NCBI GenBank assembly: GCA_965225705.1
Contig: OZ245325.1
Location: 124,001-188,000 of the forward strand
Direction of reading: 5' to 3'
DNA from: G965225705 sp965225705
GTDB lineage: Bacteria > Pseudomonadota > Alphaproteobacteria > Caulobacterales > Maricaulaceae
DNA length: 64,000 nucleotides
Shown here: piece after piece, positions 41,986 through 51,652 of the stretch
Numbering within the stretch: position 1 is the stretch's first letter
Layout: each line of letters begins with the position of its first letter
Program-made: the position numbers and the translations under genes
The notes under the pieces: model-generated
Seen by the model: the letters and a program-made list of their open reading frames with translations, nothing else
Databases searched by the model: none
Told to the model about the DNA's origin: nothing

Positions 41986-44976
41986 ATGAAATTTCCTTCT
42001 TTTCTCCTGACTGCTCTGTTTGTAAGTGTCTTAATTCCCGGTGCGTGCGGCCAGCAAGAATCTGCAAAATCTACAGAGGATCAAAAAGAGCTCTCTCTTC
42101 AGCAGGAGCAAAAAGCTCCCCCCCGGGAAGAGAAGCCCACGTCTTCATCTCAGCCCTCAGAGACAACACCTCTCCAGCAAACCGGGACAGAGCAAAACCC
42201 CCAAAAACATGGCTTTGCCCATGACAGCTCGGATCTCAAACCAGACAATCGCATTACCTATGGTCGCCTGAACAATGGTATGCGCTATGCCCTTATTCAT
42301 AGCGAAAACCCAAAACAAACAGCATCTCTCCGCCTGCGTTTTGATACAGGCTCGCTCAATGAGGCAGAAGATCAAAGGGGTCTCGCGCATTTTCTGGAGC
42401 ATATGGCTTTTAATGGATCTGAGAATATCCCTGAAGAAGAAATGGTCAAAATGCTGGAGCGTCTTGGCCTGTCTTTCGGGGCAGACAGTAATGCTTATAC
42501 GGATTTTGAGGAAACAGTTTATATGCTGGAAATTCCTGAAACCAATGATGAGCTTTTAGATACAGCCCTCATGATCATGCGGGAAACTGCGGGGCGCCTT
42601 ACCCTTAAAGATGAGGCTATTGATAGGGAACGTGGTGTTGTTTTGTCAGAAGAGCGGGCCAGAAATTCCCCTTTCATGGAAGCCTTCAGGAACAAACTTT
42701 CTTTTCTCTATCCTAAAACTTCGCTTTCTGAACGTTTCCCCATCGGGGTCGAACCTGTCCTGAAAAATGCTCAACGCGATACATTTCTTGATTACTATAT
42801 GCATTACTATACACCCAAACGTGCTTTTCTGGTCATTGCTGGCGATATTGATGTGAAAGCGGTTGAACATAAAATAAAAAATGTCTTTGGAGACTGGGAA
42901 GCCAAAGGGGAACGCGAAGACAGAGACAGAGGAACGATTGAACCCCGTCCTTTAGAGGCAGGCTTTTTTTACCATCCTGAGATCCTCAATGAAGTTGGAC
43001 TCTATAGCCTCAAACCCTTTACAGAAAAGCAGGATAATATCCAGGAACGCCAGAAATCCCTTTTAAGGGATTTGGGTTTTGCCATTCTCAACCAGCGTTT
43101 TCTTACTCTTTTACGTCAACCCGACTCACCCTTCCGGGAAGCCGGGGCTGGTTTTGCCGAACAATTCGGTCTTTTTGAAGAAGCTTCTGTTGTGGTCATA
43201 CCCTCTGATCCAGGCCAGTGGCGCGCAGCCTTAATTCTGGCAGAGCAGGAGTTAAGACGTGCTTTGGAGCATGGTTTTCTGGAGAGTGAACTTAAAGAAC
43301 AGATTGCCAGGTTTGAGAAGGGTCTTAAAGATCAGGCTGAGAGTGCACAAACCCGTAAGAATACAGGGCTTGCCAGTCAAATTATGATAGCTTTTGCACA
43401 AAATCTGGTCATGGCTGATCCTGCTGATCTCCTGAAGTCTTTTGAAGACTTTAAGGATAAGATAACCCCCCAGACAGTCCATAAAGCTTTTCTTGATGCC
43501 TGGTCTGGTCCTGAAAGACTGTTTTATGTTCAGTCTTCAAAGGATAAAGACATTACAGAAGAGGTGATTTTAGAAACCTACAGGAACAGTCTTGCACAAG
43601 ACATTAGACCTCTTCAAAAAGCGGAAGCCAAACCTTTCGCCTATCAGGATTTTGGAAAAGCAGGCTCTGTCAAAGAGCGCAAAGAGATCAAAGACCTTAG
43701 TGTTACAGAGGTTGTTTTTGAGAATAATGTACGCCTTAATCTGAAAAAAACAGACTTTGAACGTGGCAAAGTTTATGTCCAGGTCAATCTGGGTGAGGGG
43801 TTATTGTCTATGCCTAAAGATAAGCCAGGTCTCAACATTTTTGCCAGTGAAGGTGGGCTGACAAATGGTGGCTTACAGGCACACAGCATGGATGAAGTTG
43901 AGCGTATCATGGCAGGCAAAACCGTGGAAACCAGTTTCCATGTCGGTGATGATCGTTTTAGCTTTAATGCTCTCACCACCCCCGATAATCTTAAAGACCA
44001 GCTGTCTCTTATTGCAGCTTATCTCAAAGAGCCAGGCTGGCGACCTGAAGCCCTTGAACAGTTTAAAAAAACAGTCAAAGTTGATTTTGCTGCCTATGAT
44101 GTCTTTCCCGGCTGGTATGTCAATGCGCAGGCTGACCGTCTTGTCCGTTCAGGAGATCCAAGATTTGGAGTTCCTCAGGAAAATATTTTGCTGAACCTCA
44201 CCATGGAAGATTTAAAAGCATGGCTTGGACCTGTTCTTGCCAAAGGGGCTATAGAGATAAGCATTGTTGGTGATCTTGATATTGAGAAGACCATAGAGGC
44301 TGTTGCGGAAAATCTTGGGGCTCTGCCCGGGCGCCAGGAGAATTTTATGATTAACCCTGAAGCCCGTAAGCTTGTCTTCCCCCGGGGCGGAGGAGAACCC
44401 GTTATTTTGCATCATAAAGGTGAGAAAGATACCACCCTTTCTCTTATTTACTGGCCTGTTCCCGACTGGAAGGGCGATGTGCGTATAGCGCGGAAGCTTT
44501 CACTTTTTTCTGATATTTTTGGACGTGAACTTCTTGAGGTTGTCCGTGAAAAAGAGGGGGGATCTTACTCTCCGGGTGCGGGGATTTCTCTCTCAGAAGC
44601 CTTTCCTGATTATGGATTTATCATGGCTTATATGAATCCAAAACCCCAGAAAATTGATCACTTCTATAATGTGGTGTTTGACATTGCACAAAATATGCGT
44701 GACGGTCACATCACAGAAGATGCCTATCAACGCGCCTTAAAACCTGTTCTTGAACATATTGAAAACAACCTCAGTCAAAATACATACTGGGTTGAGCATT
44801 TAGGTCGTGCACAATCAGAACCTGGCAGTCTTGATGATGCTTTTCGTCGTGTTCGAAAAGACTTTGAAAGTATCACCCTGGATGACATAAAAGCCTTTGC
44901 CAAAACTTTGTTAGAGAAGCAAAAAGCTTATCGCATTTCTATCTTACCGCCGAAAGAAACACCTCAGGACAAATAA
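41986..44976 (+). CDS. M16 (pitrilysin) zinc metallopeptidase, predicted lipoprotein
   Basis: The signal MKFPSFLLTALFVSVLIPGAC ends in a lipobox, so the protein is probably a lipid-anchored periplasmic enzyme. A low-complexity Gln/Glu/Pro linker of about 60 residues follows. The first M16 domain has the inverted zinc motif HFLEH (His135, Glu138, His139) and a downstream glutamate in DFEETVYMLEI. Two further M16-type domains fill the rest (996 aa), with no second HxxEH, as in two-domain pitrilysins. Substrates of this class are short peptides or signal-peptide fragments; the present target is unknown. It lies 141 bases after parE. Confidence 0.88.
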   Translation: MKFPSFLLTALFVSVLIPGACGQQESAKSTEDQKELSLQQEQKAPPREEKPTSSSQPSETTPLQQTGTEQNPQKHGFAHDSSDLKPDNRITYGRLNNGMRYALIHSENPKQTASLRLRFDTGSLNEAEDQRGLAHFLEHMAFNGSENIPEEEMVKMLERLGLSFGADSNAYTDFEETVYMLEIPETNDELLDTALMIMRETAGRLTLKDEAIDRERGVVLSEERARNSPFMEAFRNKLSFLYPKTSLSERFPIGVEPVLKNAQRDTFLDYYMHYYTPKRAFLVIAGDIDVKAVEHKIKNVFGDWEAKGEREDRDRGTIEPRPLEAGFFYHPEILNEVGLYSLKPFTEKQDNIQERQKSLLRDLGFAILNQRFLTLLRQPDSPFREAGAGFAEQFGLFEEASVVVIPSDPGQWRAALILAEQELRRALEHGFLESELKEQIARFEKGLKDQAESAQTRKNTGLASQIMIAFAQNLVMADPADLLKSFEDFKDKITPQTVHKAFLDAWSGPERLFYVQSSKDKDITEEVILETYRNSLAQDIRPLQKAEAKPFAYQDFGKAGSVKERKEIKDLSVTEVVFENNVRLNLKKTDFERGKVYVQVNLGEGLLSMPKDKPGLNIFASEGGLTNGGLQAHSMDEVERIMAGKTVETSFHVGDDRFSFNALTTPDNLKDQLSLIAAYLKEPGWRPEALEQFKKTVKVDFAAYDVFPGWYVNAQADRLVRSGDPRFGVPQENILLNLTMEDLKAWLGPVLAKGAIEISIVGDLDIEKTIEAVAENLGALPGRQENFMINPEARKLVFPRGGGEPVILHHKGEKDTTLSLIYWPVPDWKGDVRIARKLSLFSDIFGRELLEVVREKEGGSYSPGAGISLSEAFPDYGFIMAYMNPKPQKIDHFYNVVFDIAQNMRDGHITEDAYQRALKPVLEHIENNLSQNTYWVEHLGRAQSEPGSLDDAFRRVRKDFESITLDDIKAFAKTLLEKQKAYRISILPPKETPQDK

Positions 44977-45051
44977 ATTTCAGAGGGAGACATCCGGGAT
45001 GTGTTTTCCTGTCCTGATAAAGGTCATGAATGCACAGACACAATAAAGGTA

Positions 45052-45087
45052 ACAAGAGGGAGACTTTATTTAAAGTCTCCCTCTTGT
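45052..45087. terminator. Strong bidirectional terminator hairpin
   Basis: ACAAGAGGGAGACTTTA (45052-45068) and its exact complement (45071-45087) form a 17-bp stem around a two-base centre. It lies between the convergent M16 peptidase and RND genes and can act in either direction. The remaining bases to 45331 hold nothing recognisable. Confidence 0.8.
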
Positions 45088-45331
45088 CTTCTCTTCTGTC
45101 ATATTTAGGTGCACTGCACTTTTTAAGCTTCTGCCCGTTTGTTTAAAAGCTACCTTCAAAAAGACTGTCCTTCTGTGCCACCGCAGAAATCTGGCAGGTT
45201 TAAAAAGACGTTATCATGTTGTGCCCGGCCTGTCTCTTATCAGGACAGGGAAACGGCTTGAGACCATTACGGGCAGACAGATAAGAATAAGAAAACTTCA
45301 CATCATTTAAAGATAAAGCTGACATTTTTTC

Positions 45332-48300
45332 TCAGGCTTCCTCACGTGAGGCAGCTTCAATGTCCTGCTCCATATGCTCAAGACTGTCATCATAATGTGC
45401 TCCTGGAAATTCAGGTTTCTTTCCTGTCCAGGCCCAGCGATAAAGCCGTGCAACATCAACGCCTATGGCATAAAGTGCCGGAACGAAAAACAGTGTCAGA
45501 AAAAAAGCAAATAAGACAGCAAAAGCAAGACTGACCACCATAGGTTTGAGGAACTGAGCCTGGGTAGAGCGCTCTGCCATCATCGGCATAACGCCAATAA
45601 AGGTTGTCAGTGAAGTTAAAAGAATAGGCCTGAAACGTGCAACACCGGCATCAACAAGAGCCTGAAAAGCACCCACACCATTTTTACGTAAACGGGCAAC
45701 AAAATCTAAAAGGACAAGATTATCGTTCACCACAACACCGGCCGCAGCACCAATACCAAAGAAAGAAAACAGGGCCATGGGCTGACCTGTGATCAGCAAC
45801 CCAAAAACAGCACCTGCAAAAGCAAAAGGAATGGCTGACATGATTAAAACTGGCTGGAAATAAGACTTAAAAGCCACGGCCAAAAGGATATACATGGCCC
45901 CCAGCATGATAAACATTAACATCACAACTTCCTTCAAAAAGTCTTGTTGTGCCTGAGCATCACCCAGAAGGCTGCGCGTTACATCAGGAAAGCGACGTTT
46001 CATCTCAGGGAAAAACGTCTCATTGAGCTCCTGCATAATCTCATTACGTGCATCCCCGATAACATCCGCACGCACGCGTACAGAACGCTGACGTTCACGA
46101 CGATCAATATAATGCATGCCGGGGGTAAATTTAACATCAGCGACAGCATAGAGAGGAATTTCCCTGCCATCACCTGTTCGAATACGGAGATTACGTAAAC
46201 TATCAAGGGATTGACGGTTTTCTTTTGGATAACGTAGCATAACACGGACATCCTCACCACCACGGGGGAGACGCTGGACCTCATACCCATAAAAGGCATA
46301 GCGCACCTGTTTGATAACATCAGAAAGGGTAATGCCCAGACTTTCTGCACCGGGCTTTAAAGTAAAGCGCAGCTCTTTTTTAGCGTTTTGATTGCTATCC
46401 CGAACGGCATAAAGAGCCGAATAAGTTCTCAGTTTTTTCTTAAGGTACTCGACAGCCTGTGTGAGATTTTCAGGATTTTTAGAGTAAAGAGCAATGCTTA
46501 AACGTCGTGCTCCCTCACCAGAAAGTGTTGATGTAAACTCAACCTCGCGTGCATCTGGAATATCACCAAGAGTTTTACGGAATGCATCAGCAATACTCCG
46601 TGTCGAGAGATTACCCCTTTTCTCAGGAGGGAGAAGGCCAAGCCAGGCCCTGATACGCTCACGCTGACCGTTCACTGATGTTGCAAAACTCTCAAAAACA
46701 TTTTGTCCCTGTTGTTTGTAATGTTCCCGGAGTTCATCATAAGCACGGTTCAAATGATCATGGACGGCAAGTGTTCGTGCATAAGGTGTCCCATCTGGCA
46801 TGCTGATGGTGACCTGAATCTGTTCATCTTCCACCTCCGGCATAAAGCGAAAAGGAAGCCAGCCAGCCTTAACCAAAGCAAAAGCAAGAATAAAAACACC
46901 AATAAAAAGAGCAACTGTGGTATAACGTGCCCTTATCGCAAGAACGACAAAGGGCCGGTAAATCTTTTTTGCAAACTGGACAAGCGCCTGTGCAATACGG
47001 TTTTGAAACCGCAGAAATGGGCCTAAAAACCCATCATAGGTCTGGGGTTTTAAATGATTAAGGTGGGCCGGCAAAATGAAAAGGGATTCTATCAGGGAAA
47101 ATGATAAAGCACAAATCACAACCCAGGAGATCTGGCGCGTAATCTGAACTGATTCCCCTGACAATAACATCCAGGGAGCAAAAGCAATCATGGTAGTAAT
47201 AACAGCAAAAATAACAGGCTTGGCGACCAGCTGGGTTCCCAGAATTGCTGCTTTTTCACTTTCATCACCATGTTCTACATGATTGTGGATATTCTCTCCC
47301 ACCACAATGGCATCATCCACCACAATGCCAATGACAATAAGAAAGGCAAAGAGGGAAACCATATTAAGGGAAACACCAAGTGTCGGGAGAAAAATAAGGG
47401 CACCGGCAAAAGCCGTTGCAATACCCACAGACACCCAAAAAGCAACAACAGGTCTTAAAAACAACATCAGGACAATCAAAACAAGCACAAGTCCCAAGAG
47501 GGCATTACTACTGATCATCTGCATGCGATCGTTAAAGATTTTTGACTGATCCCACCATAAAGCAAGCGAGACACCAGGATATTGATTTTCTGCTGTTTTG
47601 ATATATTTTTTAATGGCTTTGGAGGTTTTAACAATATCCATCTTATCCGTGGTACGAATGCCGATGAGAGCAACAGGCTGACCTTCATAAAGGAATTTCT
47701 GGTCGACATCTTCAACACCATCTGTGACCCGTGCTATATCTCTCAGGTGTAAAACATTTCCGTCAGCTGTCTGACGGATGACGATATCTTCAAAATCACG
47801 CGCAGTATCTGCCAGATTCCTTGCCCGCAGCTGAACCTGGCTTGAGGGGGTACGTACTGTCCCTGCTGATCTGTTGAGAGAGACAGAAGTAATGGCCTCA
47901 GCAACCTCAGAAAAGCTCAGTTTATAACGTCTCATAGCCTCTTCAGAGAGCTCAATAGACACTTCTTCATTAAGAACACCATCTAAAAGAGCCAGCTCTC
48001 CCCCTGGCAGGCGCGCGATATCTTCACGTATGCTTTTAGCAATACGTTTCATATCACGCGGACTAATATCACCATAAACAGCAACCCCCATATACCATGG
48101 ACGCCCCACAAGACGCTGAACTGTCGGTCTGTAGGAAGAGGGAGGGAGATTATTGACGGAATCAACACGCGTTTTGACCTCCTCCATAAAACGTGTCATA
48201 TCGACACCAGGGTTAGCCTCAAGCGTTACACTTCCACTGCCCTCGCTGGCACCGGAGGTCATCTTTTTAACGCCATCTATCCCTGTGAGAGCCTCCTCAA

Positions 48301-48502
48301 AACGTATGACAAGCTGTTGCTCCACATCTTCCGGAGAGGCCCCGGGCCAGCTCACAGAGACCTCAGCACCACTCAGGGCAATCGCAGGAAAAGCCTCACG
48401 TTCCATTTTAAAATACGCGACGACTCCTCCAACAAGAATAGAAATCATCAAAAGGTTAGCGGCAACTGTATTGCGAACCCACCAGGCAATAATGCTTTTC
48501 AT
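45332..48502 (-). CDS. RND efflux pump inner-membrane transporter (HAE1-type)
   Basis: The AcrB-like transporter has 1056 residues, twelve membrane helices and two large periplasmic loops. Family markers are the start SIIAWWVRNTVAANLLMISI, WPGASPEDVEQQ, GVKKMTSGASEGSGSVTLE, and the TM4 proton-relay aspartates in VIGIVVDDAIVVGENI. The second-half repeat MLGAMYILLAVAFKSYFQPVLIM and PILLTSLTTFIGVMPMM are also present. It uses the proton gradient to export substrates through the fusion protein and outer-membrane channel encoded just upstream. Specificity cannot be read from sequence. A terminator hairpin follows. Confidence 0.93.
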   Translation of the reverse strand: MKSIIAWWVRNTVAANLLMISILVGGVVAYFKMEREAFPAIALSGAEVSVSWPGASPEDVEQQLVIRFEEALTGIDGVKKMTSGASEGSGSVTLEANPGVDMTRFMEEVKTRVDSVNNLPPSSYRPTVQRLVGRPWYMGVAVYGDISPRDMKRIAKSIREDIARLPGGELALLDGVLNEEVSIELSEEAMRRYKLSFSEVAEAITSVSLNRSAGTVRTPSSQVQLRARNLADTARDFEDIVIRQTADGNVLHLRDIARVTDGVEDVDQKFLYEGQPVALIGIRTTDKMDIVKTSKAIKKYIKTAENQYPGVSLALWWDQSKIFNDRMQMISSNALLGLVLVLIVLMLFLRPVVAFWVSVGIATAFAGALIFLPTLGVSLNMVSLFAFLIVIGIVVDDAIVVGENIHNHVEHGDESEKAAILGTQLVAKPVIFAVITTMIAFAPWMLLSGESVQITRQISWVVICALSFSLIESLFILPAHLNHLKPQTYDGFLGPFLRFQNRIAQALVQFAKKIYRPFVVLAIRARYTTVALFIGVFILAFALVKAGWLPFRFMPEVEDEQIQVTISMPDGTPYARTLAVHDHLNRAYDELREHYKQQGQNVFESFATSVNGQRERIRAWLGLLPPEKRGNLSTRSIADAFRKTLGDIPDAREVEFTSTLSGEGARRLSIALYSKNPENLTQAVEYLKKKLRTYSALYAVRDSNQNAKKELRFTLKPGAESLGITLSDVIKQVRYAFYGYEVQRLPRGGEDVRVMLRYPKENRQSLDSLRNLRIRTGDGREIPLYAVADVKFTPGMHYIDRRERQRSVRVRADVIGDARNEIMQELNETFFPEMKRRFPDVTRSLLGDAQAQQDFLKEVVMLMFIMLGAMYILLAVAFKSYFQPVLIMSAIPFAFAGAVFGLLITGQPMALFSFFGIGAAAGVVVNDNLVLLDFVARLRKNGVGAFQALVDAGVARFRPILLTSLTTFIGVMPMMAERSTQAQFLKPMVVSLAFAVLFAFFLTLFFVPALYAIGVDVARLYRWAWTGKKPEFPGAHYDDSLEHMEQDIEAASREEA

Positions 48503-48569
48503 ATCCCTACTCCTGAAATGATAACATGGTTAAAAACCCGTTTGGCCAGGACATTCAAAAACAGACTCC

Positions 48570-49853
48570 TCATGAAGCTGTGTCCTCTTCCTTCTGATCC
48601 TGTTCTTCCGGTTCTGTGTTCCGGGCCTTCTGCGCTTCAGCCTCTTCACTCTCTGTTCCGGAAGCAGATCCTTCAGAATTTTCTTCAGAATCGAGAACAT
48701 GCAAAAGCATGCCGTCATGCGCGCCGATAAGAGCAGAGGTGACCACACGCTCTCCTGGTGAAATCCCCTCTTTAACAATGATGTTATGCGTATTGCTGTC
48801 GGCAAGCTTAACGGTACGGACAGTCAGTGTATTGTCCTGATTGATGACATAGACCTTATCCTGATCACGCAGGCTTGACGCCGGTAAAACAAGGGCATGA
48901 GGGACATGGCGCCCCTGAATATCAGCTTGCACAAAAAGCCCTACAGGTAAAGGCGAAGCCTGGTTTTCACCATAAGGATCTTTCGCTTCAACAAAAGCAT
49001 TTAAGGTTCGCGTCCGGGCATCAAAGGCACTGTCTGTTCTTGTCAGACGGCCCTGCCATATATGTGGCTCTCCTGCGACAAGACCTGAGATTTGGACGTC
49101 AGGTCCTTTGTGGTGTGAACTTTCAACAAAGGCCACTGGCAGGTCCAGCCTGTAGAGATCACTGTCTGAGAGGGGAAGTTTAATCTCCACACGGTCGGTT
49201 GCAAAAATATGACCAAGAACCTGGCCGGAGCTTACATATTGCCCAAGATCTGCATTTTTGCTCTTAATACGCCCTGCAAAAGGTGCCCTGATAGCCGTGG
49301 CTTCGAGATCAATGCGTGCCTTATTGACATCAGCTTTTGCTGCCATAACAGCGGCCTGTGCATCAGCAAGCTGTGGTTCGCGCAGAGCAAGAGGGGAGGC
49401 TGGCTCCCCATGTCCAAGATCCTTCCAGTCCTGACGTGCAAGTTTTGCTTCCGCCTGCTCACGTATAAGATTTTGTTCTGCCTTCTTAAGAGCTGCCTCA
49501 GCGCGAATAAAAGCCGCCTGATAATTAGCATCATCAAGACGTAAAAGAACTTCTCCCTTTTTCACAGATCCACCCTGAACAAAACCGGGTGCAACAAAGA
49601 TAATTTTTCCACGGACCTCAGGAACAAGGTCAACCTCTGTATAGGGTTCAACCTGCCCCCGGGAGGTGACCGTAAGATAAAGATTCTTTGCTTCAGCCTC
49701 TGTTGAAAAAACAGCCGCCCCCTTTGGCCCGTCTCCCCCTTTCTTTTTAGGTTTTTCCTTTAAGGCATGAAGGGCAAAGAAAAACGACACAGAGAGCAGG
49801 AGAATAAGGGGTGGCAAAATGACAAAAAGAAAACGTGAAAGATATTTATTCAT
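48570..49853 (-). CDS. RND efflux periplasmic adaptor (membrane fusion protein)
   Basis: An N-terminal membrane anchor (FLFVILPPLILLLSVSFFFAL) precedes the lipoyl/barrel-sandwich halves (GQVEPYTEVDLVPEVRGKIIFVAPGFVQGGSVKKG and ATAIRAPFAGRIKSKNADLGQYVSSG) that flank an alpha-hairpin. Beta-barrel and membrane-proximal domains follow, ending GERVVTSALIGAHDG. The last 40 residues are an acidic low-complexity tail (EEAEAQKARNTEPEEQDQKEE) not typical of the family. Its ATG overlaps the stop of the outer-membrane gene by four bases, so the operon is OMF-adaptor-RND. Confidence 0.92.
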   Translation of the reverse strand: MNKYLSRFLFVILPPLILLLSVSFFFALHALKEKPKKKGGDGPKGAAVFSTEAEAKNLYLTVTSRGQVEPYTEVDLVPEVRGKIIFVAPGFVQGGSVKKGEVLLRLDDANYQAAFIRAEAALKKAEQNLIREQAEAKLARQDWKDLGHGEPASPLALREPQLADAQAAVMAAKADVNKARIDLEATAIRAPFAGRIKSKNADLGQYVSSGQVLGHIFATDRVEIKLPLSDSDLYRLDLPVAFVESSHHKGPDVQISGLVAGEPHIWQGRLTRTDSAFDARTRTLNAFVEAKDPYGENQASPLPVGLFVQADIQGRHVPHALVLPASSLRDQDKVYVINQDNTLTVRTVKLADSNTHNIIVKEGISPGERVVTSALIGAHDGMLLHVLDSEENSEGSASGTESEEAEAQKARNTEPEEQDQKEEDTAS

Positions 49854-51301
49854 GGCGCCAGCTCCTCCTTACGGGCAAGAGGGGAGGAAGAGGCATGAGA
49901 AGCCCAGCTCCCCCCCAAAGCAATATGTAAACGTGTGCGGTTGAGAAGACGTTGTGTCCGCGTGGACAGTAAATCCCTCTCTGTCGTAATAGATTGTTGT
50001 TGGGCATTCAAAAGATCAAAAATCGTTGCAAGGCCCTGACCATATTGTGCTTCAACACGCTCTTCAGCAAGAGAAGACTCTTTCAGGGCCACCTCAAGTG
50101 CCGCCTCACGCTGTGACAGCAGAGTTTCTGCCGCCAGGGCATCTTCAACCTCTTTAAAAGCCTTTAAGACAAGACCTGCATAAGCCGCCGCCTGTTCCCG
50201 TGCCCGGGCTTTTGTTCTGTCTATCTCTGCACGCAGTCGACCCCCCTGAAAAACAGGCTGCAGAAGGCCCCCGGCTATATTGGCAATAATGCGATCAAGA
50301 TCAAAAATATCCTCAAACCGGCTCTCGCTCATACTAAGAGAACCCGTGAGGGTCAGTTTTGGATAAAGAGCTTTACGCGCAGCCTGCACATTAAACCCTG
50401 CCGCTTTCAGGCGTGCCTCAGAGGCTATAACATCAGGCCTTTTGGTCAGAATATCTGCAGGTTGACCAACGCCCTCAAGGGGCGGAAGACGGGGAAGATC
50501 CGCAAGCTTAACACGATCATCAGGATAGCTCCCTAATAAAAGTTTAAGATTACGTGCTGCCTCCCCTTTTGTCCGAAGATTTGTAGCAAGGGCTGCGCGG
50601 GCTCTGGCTTCTGCAGAACGCGCCAGACGCACGTCAGAGCCACGATTGCCCCCTACAGAAAAACGTCGTTCTGTCAGGCGAAGGGAGCGCTGGCGTGTGG
50701 TAAGATTACGCTCTGAAAGCCGAACACCTGCATCTTCCTCAAGAAGGGTAAACCAGGCCTGAAGCACGGCACCTGTGATAGAAAGTCGTTGCGCTGCATA
50801 GTCTGCCTGACTGGCATAGGCATCCAGAGTACCTGCACGCGCTGTATCACGGACACGGCCCCAGACATCAGCTTCCCAGCTTGCAGACAGGTTTGGAGAA
50901 AAACTGTTGGCATAAACCCTTTTAGAATCCTGAGAAGAAGAACCAGGACGTGCAGAACGTGACGCATCAAAACGAAAATTAAGCTCTGGAAAAAGGCCTG
51001 AGCCTGCACGCCTGGCCGTAGCAAAAGCAGCATCCATCCGCGCTTTAGCCTGAAGAACATCCTGATTATGTGCAAGAGCTTCCTCAACCAGGATTATAAG
51101 AGACGGGTCCTGAAAACTCTTTAACCAGTCGATATCAGGACCCTTTGAGTTTGGTGGGGAAGAAGAATCCAGAGATGACCAAGCCAAAGGAGGATTGACA
51201 GGCAAAGCCGGGTTCATGTTTTTTGAACTGACAGAGAGACATCCCGTCATGGCAGGTAAGGTAAGGCTCCCTAAAATAATGATCGCAGATTTTTTAATCA
51301 T
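49850..51301 (-). CDS. Outer-membrane efflux lipoprotein, NodT/TolC-like
   Basis: The signal MIKKSAIIILGSLTLPAMTGC carries a lipobox cysteine, as in NodT/OprM-type factors. The mature protein shows the twin TolC-type repeats: DWLKSFQDPSLIILVEEALAHNQDV, FRFDASRSAR, NLSASWEADVWGRVRDTARAG, GQPADILTKRPDVIASEARLKAAG, and FNVQAARKALYPKLTLTGSL. The start at 51301 is preferred over 51334 because it begins the signal peptide and is preceded by AGAG. It is the first gene of the efflux operon. Confidence 0.92.
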   Translation of the reverse strand: MIKKSAIIILGSLTLPAMTGCLSVSSKNMNPALPVNPPLAWSSLDSSSPPNSKGPDIDWLKSFQDPSLIILVEEALAHNQDVLQAKARMDAAFATARRAGSGLFPELNFRFDASRSARPGSSSQDSKRVYANSFSPNLSASWEADVWGRVRDTARAGTLDAYASQADYAAQRLSITGAVLQAWFTLLEEDAGVRLSERNLTTRQRSLRLTERRFSVGGNRGSDVRLARSAEARARAALATNLRTKGEAARNLKLLLGSYPDDRVKLADLPRLPPLEGVGQPADILTKRPDVIASEARLKAAGFNVQAARKALYPKLTLTGSLSMSESRFEDIFDLDRIIANIAGGLLQPVFQGGRLRAEIDRTKARAREQAAAYAGLVLKAFKEVEDALAAETLLSQREAALEVALKESSLAEERVEAQYGQGLATIFDLLNAQQQSITTERDLLSTRTQRLLNRTRLHIALGGSWASHASSSPLARKEELAP

Positions 51302-51433
51302 GACAGCTCTCTTGAACGACAGTATGAGTTTCACAAAACTTTAGGGTGAAAACAGAGTTTATTCTTACAGGCTGACACCCTGCCTTTTATTTTTCTAAAA
51401 GTCAAGCAAGTTTTATTGATTAAGAAAATATTT

Positions 51434-51471
51434 TTATTGAAAAAGGGAAAATAATAACTTTTTTTCAATAA
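51434..51471. promoter_or_regulatory. Inverted repeat upstream of the efflux operon, candidate operator
   Basis: TTATTGAAAAA (51434-51444) and its exact complement TTTTTCAATAA (51461-51471) flank 16 bases about 130 bases before the first efflux gene. No regulator gene adjoins the operon. The A+T-rich setting makes chance symmetry possible. Confidence 0.3.
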
Positions 51472-51582
51472 TAATTTCCCTGGCCTAAAAAGCGAACATA
51501 CAGGTTTCATACCCTCAAACCAGTTTCTTTAAAACTTTAAAAGAGGGATCTTCAAAAAACAAGTGGCGCCCGGAACTCTTAA

Positions 51583-51598
51583 GCTCCGGACAGACCTG
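51583..51598 (+). repeat. 16-base dispersed repeat, copy 2
   Basis: This is identical to 20362-20377. It lies in the 350-base gap between the efflux operon and priA, which otherwise holds only the inverted repeat at 51434-51471. Confidence 0.3.
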
Positions 51599-51652
51599 CA
51601 AAAAGCTCAGCTTGTTTTTGAAGAGAATAGCAAGCAGACAGGATGGTAAGGC

